DNA of 64,000 bases, taken from positions 62,001 through 126,000 of the forward strand of contig NZ_JSFK01000018.1 in assembly GCF_000783395.1 (NCBI RefSeq), in the 5' to 3' direction. Positions 34,812 to 44,057 of the stretch are shown here, one piece after another (positions within the stretch are counted from its first letter, which is position 1; the number at the start of each line of letters is the position of its first letter). Position numbers and translations under genes: made by a program. The notes under the pieces are model-generated. The model searched no databases and was not told the origin of the DNA. It saw only the letters and a list, made by a program, of their open reading frames with translations. The stretch comes from Pseudomonas chlororaphis (GTDB lineage Bacteria; Pseudomonadota; Gammaproteobacteria; Pseudomonadales; Pseudomonadaceae).

Positions 34812-35534
34812 TCATGGCATCTCTGGCAATTCCTGCGGCCGCAAGTCGAACACCAACACCTCGGCATCGACACCGTTGCTCAAAGTCAGCAACTGTTCCT
34901 CGCGAACCCGCACGCCGTCACCTTCGCGCAGTGGCTGGCCATTGAGCTCAACGCTGCCGCGCGCCACATGCACATAGGCATAGCGGTTGGCCGCCAGCTC
35001 CAGCGTGGCGCTTTCCTTGCCGTCGAACAGCCCGGCGAAGACCCGTGCATCCTGACGCACCTTGAGCGAGCCGTGCTTGCCGTCCGGCGAAATGATCAAC
35101 TGCAGACGACCGCGTTTTTTCTCGGCGCTGAAATGCTCCTGTTGATAGCGCGGTTTGGCACCGGCGACCTCCGGCACAATCCAGATCTGCAGGAAATGCA
35201 CCGGTTTGCTCGCCGAATGGTTGAACTCGCTGTGCGCCACGCCGCTGCCGGCGCTCATCAATTGCACGTCACCCGGGCGGATAACCGAACCGGTGCCCAG
35301 TGTGTCCTTGTGCTCCAGCGCACCTTCCAGCACGTAGGAAAAAATCTCCATGTCGCGATGCGGGTGCTGGCCGAAACCTTTTCCGGCGGCAACGCGGTCA
35401 TCGTTGATCACCAGCAGGTCGGAAAAACCCTGTTCACGAGGGTCGCGGTAGCTGGCGAAGGAAAAGGTGTGAAAGGACTTCAACCAGCCATGATTGGCGA
35501 GGCCACGATCGGAGGCTTTGCGAAGGGTCAGCAT
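34812..35534 (-). CDS. Pirin-family bicupin (YhhW-like)
   Basis: 240 residues with the pirin N-terminal signature LKSFHTFSFASYRDP and metal-binding GQHPHRDMEIFSYVLEG plus GVAHSEFN (His, His, His, Glu ligands). Close to quercetin-dioxygenase-like bacterial pirins; a redox-sensing or dioxygenase role is possible. ATG preceded by GCAAGGAGATTTC. Confidence 0.9.
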   Translation of the reverse strand: MLTLRKASDRGLANHGWLKSFHTFSFASYRDPREQGFSDLLVINDDRVAAGKGFGQHPHRDMEIFSYVLEGALEHKDTLGTGSVIRPGDVQLMSAGSGVAHSEFNHSASKPVHFLQIWIVPEVAGAKPRYQQEHFSAEKKRGRLQLIISPDGKHGSLKVRQDARVFAGLFDGKESATLELAANRYAYVHVARGSVELNGQPLREGDGVRVREEQLLTLSNGVDAEVLVFDLRPQELPEMP

Positions 35535-35749
35535 GATGAAATCTCCTTGCGGGACGTGAATTCGTCCGAGTGAGGAGAAGGTTACTGTTTACTGGATTGC
35601 GCAATAAGTAGATGAAAATTGAAAGACTGTCCCTTCCAGGTTGACAGTTTTGCGATAGCCGTCACACAAAACTTTTGCGCTCAAACGGCTACAGTTGGCC
35701 ATAATGTCTGGCCTGTCTCATGTTTCTTTGATTGAAGTGATGTCTGCCC

Positions 35750-36700
35750 ATGAAAACCGTGGCAATGGTGCTGTTCCCCGACTTTCTCCTGCTCGACATG
35801 GCCGGGCCATTGGAGGTTTTTTCGGTTGCCAATCGGTATCTGAAAGCCGATGCGCATTATCAATTGATCACGCTTGGCACCGAGCGTGGCCCCCTTCGTG
35901 CATCCAACGGCGTGTTGGTGCATGCCGACGCGACCATCGACGACAACACCGAACATTATGATCTGCTGTTGGTGCCGGGCGGCCCGGGTGCCTACAACCA
36001 ACAGTTTCCGTCGTTGTTCGCCTGGCTCAAAGGTGCTGTCCAGCGTGTCGATCATTACGGTTCGATCTGCACCGGCGCGTTTGTGCTGGGGCATGCCGGA
36101 TTGCTTGATGGTTACCGTGTGACCACCCATTGGAACTACACCGAGCGCCTGATCAAGGGGTTCCCGAAAGCCCATGTCACGACGGATCAGATCTATGTCG
36201 AGGATCGCAACCTGATTACCTCGGGGGGCGTCACTGCCGGCATCGATATGGCGTTGGCCGTGATTGCCCGCGATCACGGCAAGAAACTCGCCCAGGATGT
36301 GGCCAAAGTTCTGCTGGTGGTGATGAAACGGCAGGGCGGGCAGGCGCAGTTCAGTCCGCTGATGGCCGCCGTGGCACCGCAGGAAACACCGATCACCCGC
36401 GCCCAGAGTTACGTGCTGGAACACCTCGACGAAGCCTTTACGGTCGAGCGCATGGCGGCCATTGCCAACATGAGTGCGCGGCATTTCGCGCGGGTGTTCA
36501 CCCGCGACATCAATATGACGCCGATGGAGTTTCTACAAAGTGCGCGCATCGACTGCGCGCGCAATCTGCTGGAAACCAGCGATCTGCCGCTTAAAACCGT
36601 GGCTTATAAAAGTGGTTTTGGCAGTGTGCGGCACATGCGTGCGCTGTTCGCTGAAAAGCTCGGCCTGACCCCCGTGCAGTACCGCGAACAGTTCAGCTAG
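35750..36700 (+). CDS. GlxA-type transcriptional regulator (DJ-1/PfpI plus AraC HTH)
   Basis: 316 residues. The N-terminal amidase-like DJ-1/PfpI domain (about 1-180) has the cysteine elbow SICTGAFVLGHAG. The C-terminal AraC double helix-turn-helix (about 215-312) includes VERMAAIANMSARHFARVF and PLKTVAYKSGFGSVRHMRALF. These proteins sense small nitrogenous or amino-acid ligands. Divergent from pirin, its likely target. Confidence 0.9.
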   Translation: MKTVAMVLFPDFLLLDMAGPLEVFSVANRYLKADAHYQLITLGTERGPLRASNGVLVHADATIDDNTEHYDLLLVPGGPGAYNQQFPSLFAWLKGAVQRVDHYGSICTGAFVLGHAGLLDGYRVTTHWNYTERLIKGFPKAHVTTDQIYVEDRNLITSGGVTAGIDMALAVIARDHGKKLAQDVAKVLLVVMKRQGGQAQFSPLMAAVAPQETPITRAQSYVLEHLDEAFTVERMAAIANMSARHFARVFTRDINMTPMEFLQSARIDCARNLLETSDLPLKTVAYKSGFGSVRHMRALFAEKLGLTPVQYREQFS

Positions 36701-36789
36701 AGCGCTTGTGTCCGTCTGGCGCACCCGGATGTCCGTGTTGCGCCCCGTATAGCAGTTGTCGCGTCATCTGAGCCTGCCAAGATGTTGGC

Positions 36790-38247
36790 ATGGATAGCCT
36801 CATCGATTTGAACACGGCGTCGGTGCTGCATTTCGGCCCCTATGCCTTCCATTTGCGCCAACGGCTGATACTCGACGGAGATCGGCCATTGCGCATGGGT
36901 GGTCGTGCACTGGACATTTTGCAGGTGCTGGTCGAGCGTGCCGGGCGAGTGGTCAGAAAAGAGCAATTGATCGCCCTCGTGTGGCCAACGTCGGTGGTCG
37001 AGGAGATCAACCTGCGCGTGCACATCGCCGCGCTCCGGCGGGCCTTGGGTGACGGCGAAAACGGCCAGCAATACATCGTTAACGTGCCGCAACGCGGTTA
37101 CAGTTTCATTGCCCCGGTTCGTTGCGACAGTGCCGCGCAAGGGGGCTTCGAGGGCCTGCAAACGCCCCAGCATAATCTGCCTGCGCGACTGACACCGGTC
37201 GCCGGACGCGACTCGCTGGTCGGCGGGCTGGTGCGGCAAATGCCGCTGTGTCGGCTGATGACCGTCACGGGGGCGGCCGGTGTAGGTAAATCAACCGTGG
37301 CGCTGCGCGTCGCGGAGCTGCTGTTGCAGTACTACCGAGACGGTGTGTGGTGGCTCGATCTGAGCATGATCGATAACGACAAGCCGCTGCTCGATCATGT
37401 GCTGCGCACCCTGAAAAGCGACTTCACCGGGCTGTCGACTCGCCATGCATTGCTGATACTGGATAACACAGACCCCCGGCGCGATGCCTGCAAAGCAGCG
37501 ATTGAAACGCTGCTTGAGGCGGCGCCTCGGCTGTCGATTATCGCCACCAGTCGCGAGGCCTTGCAGGTCAGTCTGGAAACCCTTCAGTGCGTGCCACCGC
37601 TAGCGATCCCGAAACGCTCGGCAGACGATTGCATCACAGCAGTCATGAGCCATTCTGCGGTGCAGTTGTTCGTCAGCCGGGCGCGGGCTCGACAGCATGA
37701 TTTCCGCTTGCGTGAGCAGGATGTCAAAGCGGTTCTTGAAATCTGTCGGCAACTCGACGGTTTACCCTTGGCGATCGAACTGGCGGCAGCGCAGATCGAT
37801 GCACTGGCGCTGGTCGGCTTACAAGCGCAAGTGGCCAATGGGCTGCAAGTGCTCAGCCATGGCCGGCGCACGGCTGTGCCGCGCCACCAATCCATGCAGG
37901 CGGCCCTCGACTGGAGCTATCAGCGCTTGAGTGAGCAGGAACAAAGCGTGCTGCAGCGCTTATCGGTATTCAAGATGGCATTTACGCTGGAGGCGGTGCT
38001 GGTGGTGATCAGTTGCCCGCAACTGGCGTCGTCGCGGCTTGCTGCGCTCATTGAAGGCCTGGTGCAAAAGTCATTGTTGACGGTAGAGCGGGGCGGCACA
38101 TCAGGTCGATACCGTATGCTCAATACCACTCGATGCTATGCCCGCGAGCAGCTCGAACGCAGCGGTGAAGGGGTTGATCTTGAACGCCGGCACACGCGTT
38201 ACATCAAGCGGATTCGCCAGGCCTCAGGCGTGCACGTGCTCGCGTAG
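36790..38247 (+). CDS. Winged-helix regulator with NTPase domain, short form
   Basis: 485 residues. An OmpR/CadC-type winged helix (about 12-105, GRALDILQVLVERAG to VPQRGYSFIAPV) is followed by a STAND-type NTPase with P-loop GAAGVGKST near residue 165 and Walker B LLILDN. The helical lid includes LDGLPLAIELAAAQIDAL. It ends about where its convergent relative (38224) continues into a long TPR-like sensor, so it appears to be a naturally short or truncated version. The two genes overlap tail to tail by 24 bases. Confidence 0.85.
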   Translation: MDSLIDLNTASVLHFGPYAFHLRQRLILDGDRPLRMGGRALDILQVLVERAGRVVRKEQLIALVWPTSVVEEINLRVHIAALRRALGDGENGQQYIVNVPQRGYSFIAPVRCDSAAQGGFEGLQTPQHNLPARLTPVAGRDSLVGGLVRQMPLCRLMTVTGAAGVGKSTVALRVAELLLQYYRDGVWWLDLSMIDNDKPLLDHVLRTLKSDFTGLSTRHALLILDNTDPRRDACKAAIETLLEAAPRLSIIATSREALQVSLETLQCVPPLAIPKRSADDCITAVMSHSAVQLFVSRARARQHDFRLREQDVKAVLEICRQLDGLPLAIELAAAQIDALALVGLQAQVANGLQVLSHGRRTAVPRHQSMQAALDWSYQRLSEQEQSVLQRLSVFKMAFTLEAVLVVISCPQLASSRLAALIEGLVQKSLLTVERGGTSGRYRMLNTTRCYAREQLERSGEGVDLERRHTRYIKRIRQASGVHVLA

Positions 38248-41046
38248 TTCGTCGATCAACAAGCGCACCTTGCGCAAGTCCGGGGTCGCATAGCCCTCGG
38301 TGAAGCGCTGATAGATCGGCGTGAGCAAATCCAGCGCCTCTTGGCTGCGTGACTGGCGCTGCCAGAGTTGCGCCAGTGACGTGGCACTGCGCAGTTCCCA
38401 GGCGAGCGCGCCTTGGGCACGAGCAATGGTCAGGGATTGTTGCAGGAGTTCTTCGGCTTCCTGAATGGCCCCTTCGCGAGCAGGCCCGCCCAGACAACCC
38501 AGATCGTCACTCAATAACGCATCCGCCCGAGCCCGCAGAATCTCCGCCGTGCTCCACCCTGCATCACCACTCAACGCCCGCACAAGCAGCGCGTCATCCA
38601 TAAAACGGCGATCCAGCGTCACCATGATTTCCCGAATCAACCCGCTGCTGTCCGTCGGCACCGGCGCCTTGGCTTGTGCGTCAATCACCTGCGCGTAGTG
38701 CCGCGCCCACGTATTGAACAGCAGCACCGAATGCTTCTGCGATTGCTCCAGCAACAGTTGCAACAATGCCCGGGCGTTCTGCTGATCACCGTTGTAATGG
38801 GCGATCAGGCAACTGGCCAGCGCCAGGGTGTAGCAAATCGAGGTGCCATGGTCGATCTGCACGGCGATATCCAGTGCCAGACGCGCCGTATGCCACGCTT
38901 GCTCCGGCAATCCCTGCAGCCATAGCACCCGTGCCAGCACCGTCAGCGACGCGACACTCTGGTCGTACTGCACGCCAAATCCGTGGGTGAAGCGATTGAC
39001 ATGGCCGCTGTGCGCCATGCGCTGCAGCACCTGTTCGGCATGAATGCGTGCCTGCGGCTGGTCGCCGGCATAGTGCAGGGCCAACACGCGCAGACGGTGG
39101 GTGCTCAGTGACAGCAGTGGGTCGCCGTGCAGACCGAGGCGGTCGAACTGTTCGCTCTGCGCCAGCGCCATGCGGTAGTGGCCGCAACTGAGGTTGACCG
39201 CCATGTGTCCGGACACCGCGCGCAATTGCCCGGCGACATCGTCATGTTCGTGGGCCAACTGGCGGGCCTCGGCGAACGCTTCGATGGTCTCAGGGGTGCC
39301 ACCCCACGTGTGATAGCAGGCACTGCCGAGCGCCAGTTTCAGAGAGATTTTCAGACGCGGGCAGGGCTCGTCGAGTTCGTCGAACAGGCTCAGCGCCCGG
39401 CGCACAAAACCGCCGTACTCTTTGAGCAACGACAATTCTTGCCACAACGGCGCCGACGCGGCCGCCAGGCGAATTCCCAAGCCGCCCGGGCCGACACCGT
39501 TCAGGCTCCAGTCCAGCGCCGCGCGCAAATCCTCCAGCCCCCGCGCATAGCGTTCGATCCACACCACCGTCGGCGTGTTTTCCCAATCGTGCTGCGCCTG
39601 CTGCATCAACGCCAGGCAGCGTTCGGCATGGCGTTCGCGGGTTTCTTCGCATTCAGCGGCGTGCTCGAGTTTTTCCAGTGCATAACGGCGGGTCGTGTCG
39701 AGCAGGCGATAAAACACCTCTTCATCACCGACCTCGACGCTGAGCAGCGATTTGGCCACCAGTTGGGTGATCGACACAAACACCACGCCGGGGTCGATCT
39801 GTTGGCCGACGATAACGGCCGCCGCAGATTCCAGGGTGAACCCCCCGCGAAACACGCCCAAACGGCGCAGGCAGGTTTGCTCGCAAGGGTCGAGCAGATT
39901 GAAACTCCAGTCCAGCGTGGCGCGCAGGGTGAGATGGCGCTCTAGACTGTTTTGATTGCCCGCTGCCAGCGGTGGCAAGCGGCCCTGTAACTGGCTCAGC
40001 AGGCCGTCCAGGCCCAGTTCGGCGACCTGCGCTGCTGCAAGCTCAAGCGCCAGTGGAATGCCATCGAGCCGATGGCAGATCTCGATCGCTTGGGGCAACT
40101 GGGTATCGCTCAGCTCGAAGCTTTCCTGCGCGGCCGTCGCTCGTTCGACGAACAATTGCAGCGCCGAAAAATTCAGCGTTTGCTCACGATCCAGCGTCGT
40201 CGTCATCGGCGGGTATTCGAGGGAGTCCAGACGCTGCACGTATTCGCCTTCAGCCCGCAGGCTTTCACGGCTGGTGGCGAGGATATGCACTTTCGGAGCG
40301 CCGCGCAGAATGCTCTCACTGAGCACCGCGACGGCATCGATCAGGTGTTCGCAGTTGTCGAGCAGCAACAGCATCTGCCGCTGTTGCAGACCGTTGACCA
40401 GCGCCGCCAGTGGATCGCCCTCGAGTAATGCCAGGTCGAGCAGGGCGGCCAGGTGTGAGTAAATCAAACGGGGATCGTTAAGTGGTGCCAGGTCCACCAG
40501 CCGAATGCCATCGCGATAGTGCCCGATCAACTGCTCGGCCACACGCAAGGCCACTGTGGTTTTGCCGATCCCGCCGGGGCCGACCAGGGTGATGCAGCGT
40601 TGGCGTGGCAACTGCGTCATCAAACTGTCGACCAGCGGCTGGCGACCGATCATGCGCGTGCGCCGCAAGGGCAGATTGTGCCGACCACCAGCATCGCCCA
40701 CAGGACGCTCCTCCATGGATTGCAGTAAGACCGGCGCGACAAAACTGTAACCGCGTTGCGCCACGGTGATGATGTAACGCTGGCCGGCCTGACCGTCACC
40801 GAGCGCCTTGCGCAGCGCCGCCATGTGCACGCGCAGGTTGATGTCTTCGACCACGCTGTCCGGCCAGACCCCGGCCATCAACTGTTGCTTGCTTACCACT
40901 TCGCCGGCATGGGCCAGCAGAATCAGGAGGATGTCCATCGCCCGTCGACCGAGGCGCAACGGCTGCTCGCCTTCGAGCACCCGTCTTTGTCCGGGATGAA
41001 TCCGATAGGGGCCGAAACCGAGGGCCTGATTCGGGGAAAGACTCAA
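38224..41046 (-). CDS. Large winged-helix/STAND NTPase/TPR regulator
   Basis: 940 residues. The winged helix (about 10-105) is nearly parallel to the short form (RRAMDILLILLAHAGEVVSKQQLMAGVWP). An NTPase with P-loop GPGGIGKTT and Walker B LLLLDNCEHL follows, then a long alpha-helical region with TPR-like hairpins. The predicted start is a TTG at 41046 preceded by AGGAG seven bases away. No ATG gives a sensible N-terminus: the in-frame upstream sequence is not homologous. The inducer is unknown. Confidence 0.85.
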   Translation of the reverse strand: MSLSPNQALGFGPYRIHPGQRRVLEGEQPLRLGRRAMDILLILLAHAGEVVSKQQLMAGVWPDSVVEDINLRVHMAALRKALGDGQAGQRYIITVAQRGYSFVAPVLLQSMEERPVGDAGGRHNLPLRRTRMIGRQPLVDSLMTQLPRQRCITLVGPGGIGKTTVALRVAEQLIGHYRDGIRLVDLAPLNDPRLIYSHLAALLDLALLEGDPLAALVNGLQQRQMLLLLDNCEHLIDAVAVLSESILRGAPKVHILATSRESLRAEGEYVQRLDSLEYPPMTTTLDREQTLNFSALQLFVERATAAQESFELSDTQLPQAIEICHRLDGIPLALELAAAQVAELGLDGLLSQLQGRLPPLAAGNQNSLERHLTLRATLDWSFNLLDPCEQTCLRRLGVFRGGFTLESAAAVIVGQQIDPGVVFVSITQLVAKSLLSVEVGDEEVFYRLLDTTRRYALEKLEHAAECEETRERHAERCLALMQQAQHDWENTPTVVWIERYARGLEDLRAALDWSLNGVGPGGLGIRLAAASAPLWQELSLLKEYGGFVRRALSLFDELDEPCPRLKISLKLALGSACYHTWGGTPETIEAFAEARQLAHEHDDVAGQLRAVSGHMAVNLSCGHYRMALAQSEQFDRLGLHGDPLLSLSTHRLRVLALHYAGDQPQARIHAEQVLQRMAHSGHVNRFTHGFGVQYDQSVASLTVLARVLWLQGLPEQAWHTARLALDIAVQIDHGTSICYTLALASCLIAHYNGDQQNARALLQLLLEQSQKHSVLLFNTWARHYAQVIDAQAKAPVPTDSSGLIREIMVTLDRRFMDDALLVRALSGDAGWSTAEILRARADALLSDDLGCLGGPAREGAIQEAEELLQQSLTIARAQGALAWELRSATSLAQLWQRQSRSQEALDLLTPIYQRFTEGYATPDLRKVRLLIDELREHVHA

Positions 41047-41171
41047 CAGCTCACTCCTGCGGTGCAGCGACGGACAGAGCGGAGTAGGGCCGAGCGCGTG
41101 CGCAGGCCTTCTATTCCGGGGTGTCCCGGCATAATCCTCAGGTTTTAGCTTCAGTGCAACGGGCGTCGCGA

Positions 41172-41603
41172 TCAAAACGCGGCGGGCTGTGAAGGCTGGG
41201 CTTTGGGTTCTCTCGTGATCCGGCAGCGCCAGGCAAACGGATTGATGCCTTCGCTGCGAGTGAACATATGACAGAAGTGCGCCTGATCGCAGAACCCGCA
41301 CTCCAGACTGATCTGCGTCAGGCTCAGGTCAGTGTGGCGGATCAGCAGCTTGGCCCGCGCGAGGCGCTGGGTGCGAATCCAGTCCTGCGGTGACAGCCCT
41401 GTGCTGCACTTGAAGGCGCGGGAAAAATGGCTGCGCGACAGCGAACAGGCGCGGGCCAGTTCGGTGACCTCGAGGCTTTCGCCCAGACGTTCGAGGATCA
41501 GTTGTTTGACCTGTCGTTCGCGCTGCGGACTGAGTCCGCCGACGCCGGTCTTGCGTGGTTCGTTGGCAGGGGCGAGGGCGACGCTGTGCTGTAAGTGAGC
41601 CAT
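41172..41603 (-). CDS. AraC-family DNA-binding protein, HTH domain only
   Basis: 143 residues consisting mainly of an AraC double helix-turn-helix (LEVTELARACSLSRSHFSRAFK and LTQISLECGFCDQAHFCHMFTR), with no ligand domain. ATG at 41603 chosen; a GTG at 41633 would add ten residues. Same strand as the large regulator downstream, 125 bases apart. Confidence 0.82.
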   Translation of the reverse strand: MAHLQHSVALAPANEPRKTGVGGLSPQRERQVKQLILERLGESLEVTELARACSLSRSHFSRAFKCSTGLSPQDWIRTQRLARAKLLIRHTDLSLTQISLECGFCDQAHFCHMFTRSEGINPFAWRCRITREPKAQPSQPAAF

Positions 41604-41814
41604 GGCCAAAGTCCGTGTCGATGGGGAATGCACGGTCGGCGCATCCCCTCAGGTCAAAAAAACAACGCTGCGCAGAGGGATTCATTGTTGGGCGAGGGCG
41701 GGGGACTGACGAGTTAATCGTTGTTAATTCCACTCTCGAGCAGCGCTCACGGGCCCGTTGATCGCGTAAAGTGCGTAGCACTGGCGTCTGGCTGGCTATA
41801 AGGAATCTGTGCCC

Positions 41815-42738
41815 ATGAACCGTAACGATCTGCGTCGCGTCGACATGAACCTGCTGGTGATTTTCGAAGCGCTGATGTTCGAAAAGAACCTGACCCGCGT
41901 CGCCGAAAAGCTGTTCATGGGGCAGCCGGCCGTCAGCGCTGCGTTGGGGCGTTTGCGTGATCTGTTCGACGATCCGTTACTGCTGCGCAACGGTCGCGGC
42001 ATGGAGCCGACCGCGCGGGCGTTGGCGATTCTCAAGGAGCTGCAACCGGCGATGGACGTCATCTCTGGCGCGGTCAGCCGGGCCAAGGAGTTCGAGCCGG
42101 CGAGCAGTTGCGACGTGTTTCGTATCGGCCTGTCGGACGACGCTGAGTTCGGGCTGTTTCCGCCGCTGCTGCGTCAGCTTCAGCAAGAGGCACCGGGGAT
42201 TGTCGTGGTGGTGCGTCGCGCCAACTACCTGCTGATGCCGGCACTGTTGGCCTCTGGAGAAATCTCCGTCGGCGTCAGTTACACCACTGAATTGCCGGCC
42301 AATGCCAAGCGCAAAAAGCTGCGCGACATTCCCTGCAAAGTTCTGCGCGGCGACGACCGTCCGGGGCCGCTGACGCTGGATGAATACTGCGAGCGCCCGC
42401 ATGCGATGGTGTCGTTCTCCGGCGACTTGAGCGGCAATATCGATATGGATCTGGCCAAGGTCGGCCGTACGCGCCGCGTGGTGTTGGGCGTGCCGCAGTT
42501 CAGCGGTTTGCGCGCGTTGCTTGCCGGCACCGAGATGATCGCCACCGTGCCGGATTACGCGGCCTGCGCGCTGGTTGAAGGGTGTGCGTTGCGCGCCGAA
42601 GATCCACCGTTCCCGATTGATGCGGCGCAATTGTCGATGGCCTGGAGCGGGGTGCATGACAACGACCCGGCGGAGAAATGGCTGCGCTCGCGGATAAGCC
42701 AGTTCATGGCGGCGCCGTTGGATATTCCAGCGGTTTAA
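41815..42738 (+). CDS. LysR-family regulator, NodD/SyrM-like branch
   Basis: 307 residues with the branch-typical N-terminus NDLRRVDMNLLVIFEALMFEKNLTRVAEKLFMGQPAVSAALGRLR. The ligand domain follows. AAGGA lies ten bases before the ATG. It precedes the DoxX-amidohydrolase-isochorismatase genes on the same strand and probably regulates them. Confidence 0.87.
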   Translation: MNRNDLRRVDMNLLVIFEALMFEKNLTRVAEKLFMGQPAVSAALGRLRDLFDDPLLLRNGRGMEPTARALAILKELQPAMDVISGAVSRAKEFEPASSCDVFRIGLSDDAEFGLFPPLLRQLQQEAPGIVVVVRRANYLLMPALLASGEISVGVSYTTELPANAKRKKLRDIPCKVLRGDDRPGPLTLDEYCERPHAMVSFSGDLSGNIDMDLAKVGRTRRVVLGVPQFSGLRALLAGTEMIATVPDYAACALVEGCALRAEDPPFPIDAAQLSMAWSGVHDNDPAEKWLRSRISQFMAAPLDIPAV

Positions 42739-42771
42739 ATCCCTGCGCATATCTCACAAACAACACCAATC

Positions 42772-42867
42772 CCCTGTGGGAGCGAGCCTGCTCGCGAAAG
42801 CGCTGTGTCATTCACCGCATTTATCAACTGACCTGACGCCTTCGCGAGCAGGCTCGCTCCCACAGGG
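42772..42867. repeat. REP-type inverted repeat pair
   Basis: Inverted copies of the CTGTGGGAGCGAGCCTGCTC unit at 42772-42802 and 42838-42867, between the LysR gene and the DoxX gene. Confidence 0.85.
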
Positions 42868-42978
42868 TTGTGCGGTGTTTCACGAATCCCGGAACACCGT
42901 GGAACTGAGCACACCCATCCAATTTCCTCCCGACCAACCCCGGCATGATTCACCCAATAATTATTCACGGGTGAGTCC

Positions 42979-43395
42979 ATGCACGTTTCTCAACGGGATG
43001 AACAGGCACGCGACATCGGTTTGCTGTTCCTGCGGGTCAGCGGCGGGATGTTTCTGCTGTGGGTCCACGGCTTGCCCAAGCTGCTCGACTTCACTGCGCA
43101 ACTGCAGCTGATCGAAGACCCGTTCCACCTCGGTTCTCACCTCACCCTGATCCTGGCGATCTTCGCCGAAGTCCTCTGTCCGCTACTGATCGTCGCCGGG
43201 TTACTGGCGCGATTGGCCTGCGTGCCTATTCTCTTTGTGCTGCTGGTGGCGCTGTTGGTCGTGCATCCGCAATGGAGTGTGGCCGAGGGGCAGTTCGGCT
43301 GGTTGCTGCTGATCCTGTTTACCACTGTGTTGATCGCCGGGCCGGGACGGCTGGCGATTTCTGTTCGTTTGCCCGGAGTGTTGCGTTATGCCTGA
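42979..43395 (+). CDS. DoxX-family membrane protein
   Basis: 138 residues with four hydrophobic spans and the family segment RDIGLLFLRVSGGMFLLWVHGLPKL. DoxX-like proteins are linked to quinone or redox chemistry in membranes. Its end overlaps the next start by 8 bases, so the two are coupled. Confidence 0.85.
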   Translation: MHVSQRDEQARDIGLLFLRVSGGMFLLWVHGLPKLLDFTAQLQLIEDPFHLGSHLTLILAIFAEVLCPLLIVAGLLARLACVPILFVLLVALLVVHPQWSVAEGQFGWLLLILFTTVLIAGPGRLAISVRLPGVLRYA

Positions 43396-44014
43396 AGTCC
43401 TCAATCCACAGTCACCGGGGGCCGATGAGACGGTCACATTGATCATCAAACACCGGGTCAAGGCCGGTTTCGAGTCAGCGTATGAGGCCTGGCTGCGCAA
43501 TATCGTCCGCGTGGCGGGGCAGCGTGAAGGCCATCTGGGTGTGGACGTGGTGCGCGGCAAGCGCGGCCGTCTCGACTTCTACACCTGCGTGCTGCGTTTC
43601 AGCAGCACCGAAGCGATGCAAGGCTGGCTGGAGTCGCCGCAGCGTCAGGCGCTGGTCGCCGAAGCGGCGCCAATGCTGGCTGATGGCGATCAGACCGAAG
43701 TCGCGCCGATCAATGAATTCTGGTTTACCCCATTGGCCGACGCCGCTTCGCCGCCGCCGCGCTGGAAGCAAGCCGTGGTCACGCTACTGGTGATTTTGCC
43801 GCACACGTTGCTCGTGCCGCTGATCTGGGGGCCGCTGCTGGCGCTGCACCCGCTGCTTTCCAACTACGTGGTCGCCACGTTCCTGATCACCCTGACCATC
43901 GTCCTGTCGGTGGTGTACGTGGTGATGCCGCCGGTCACCCGTTTGTTCACGCCGTGGCTCGAAGCCAGCCAAGCCCATGAACACCTCGATTCCCAAGAAA
44001 CCTCGCCACGCTGA
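43388..44014 (+). CDS. ABM-domain monooxygenase-like protein with C-terminal membrane helices
   Basis: 208 residues. The N-terminal dimeric alpha/beta-barrel (antibiotic biosynthesis monooxygenase-like, about 15-110, TLIIKHRVKAGFESAYEAWL) is followed by two or three hydrophobic segments (about 125-185). It matches the domain layout of bacterial proteins often found with DoxX. Substrate unknown. Confidence 0.82.
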   Translation: MPEVLNPQSPGADETVTLIIKHRVKAGFESAYEAWLRNIVRVAGQREGHLGVDVVRGKRGRLDFYTCVLRFSSTEAMQGWLESPQRQALVAEAAPMLADGDQTEVAPINEFWFTPLADAASPPPRWKQAVVTLLVILPHTLLVPLIWGPLLALHPLLSNYVVATFLITLTIVLSVVYVVMPPVTRLFTPWLEASQAHEHLDSQETSPR

Positions 44015-44057
44015 GCGCGCGGGGTTTGCTCCTTTTCACTTTGCTTGAGGAACTGCG

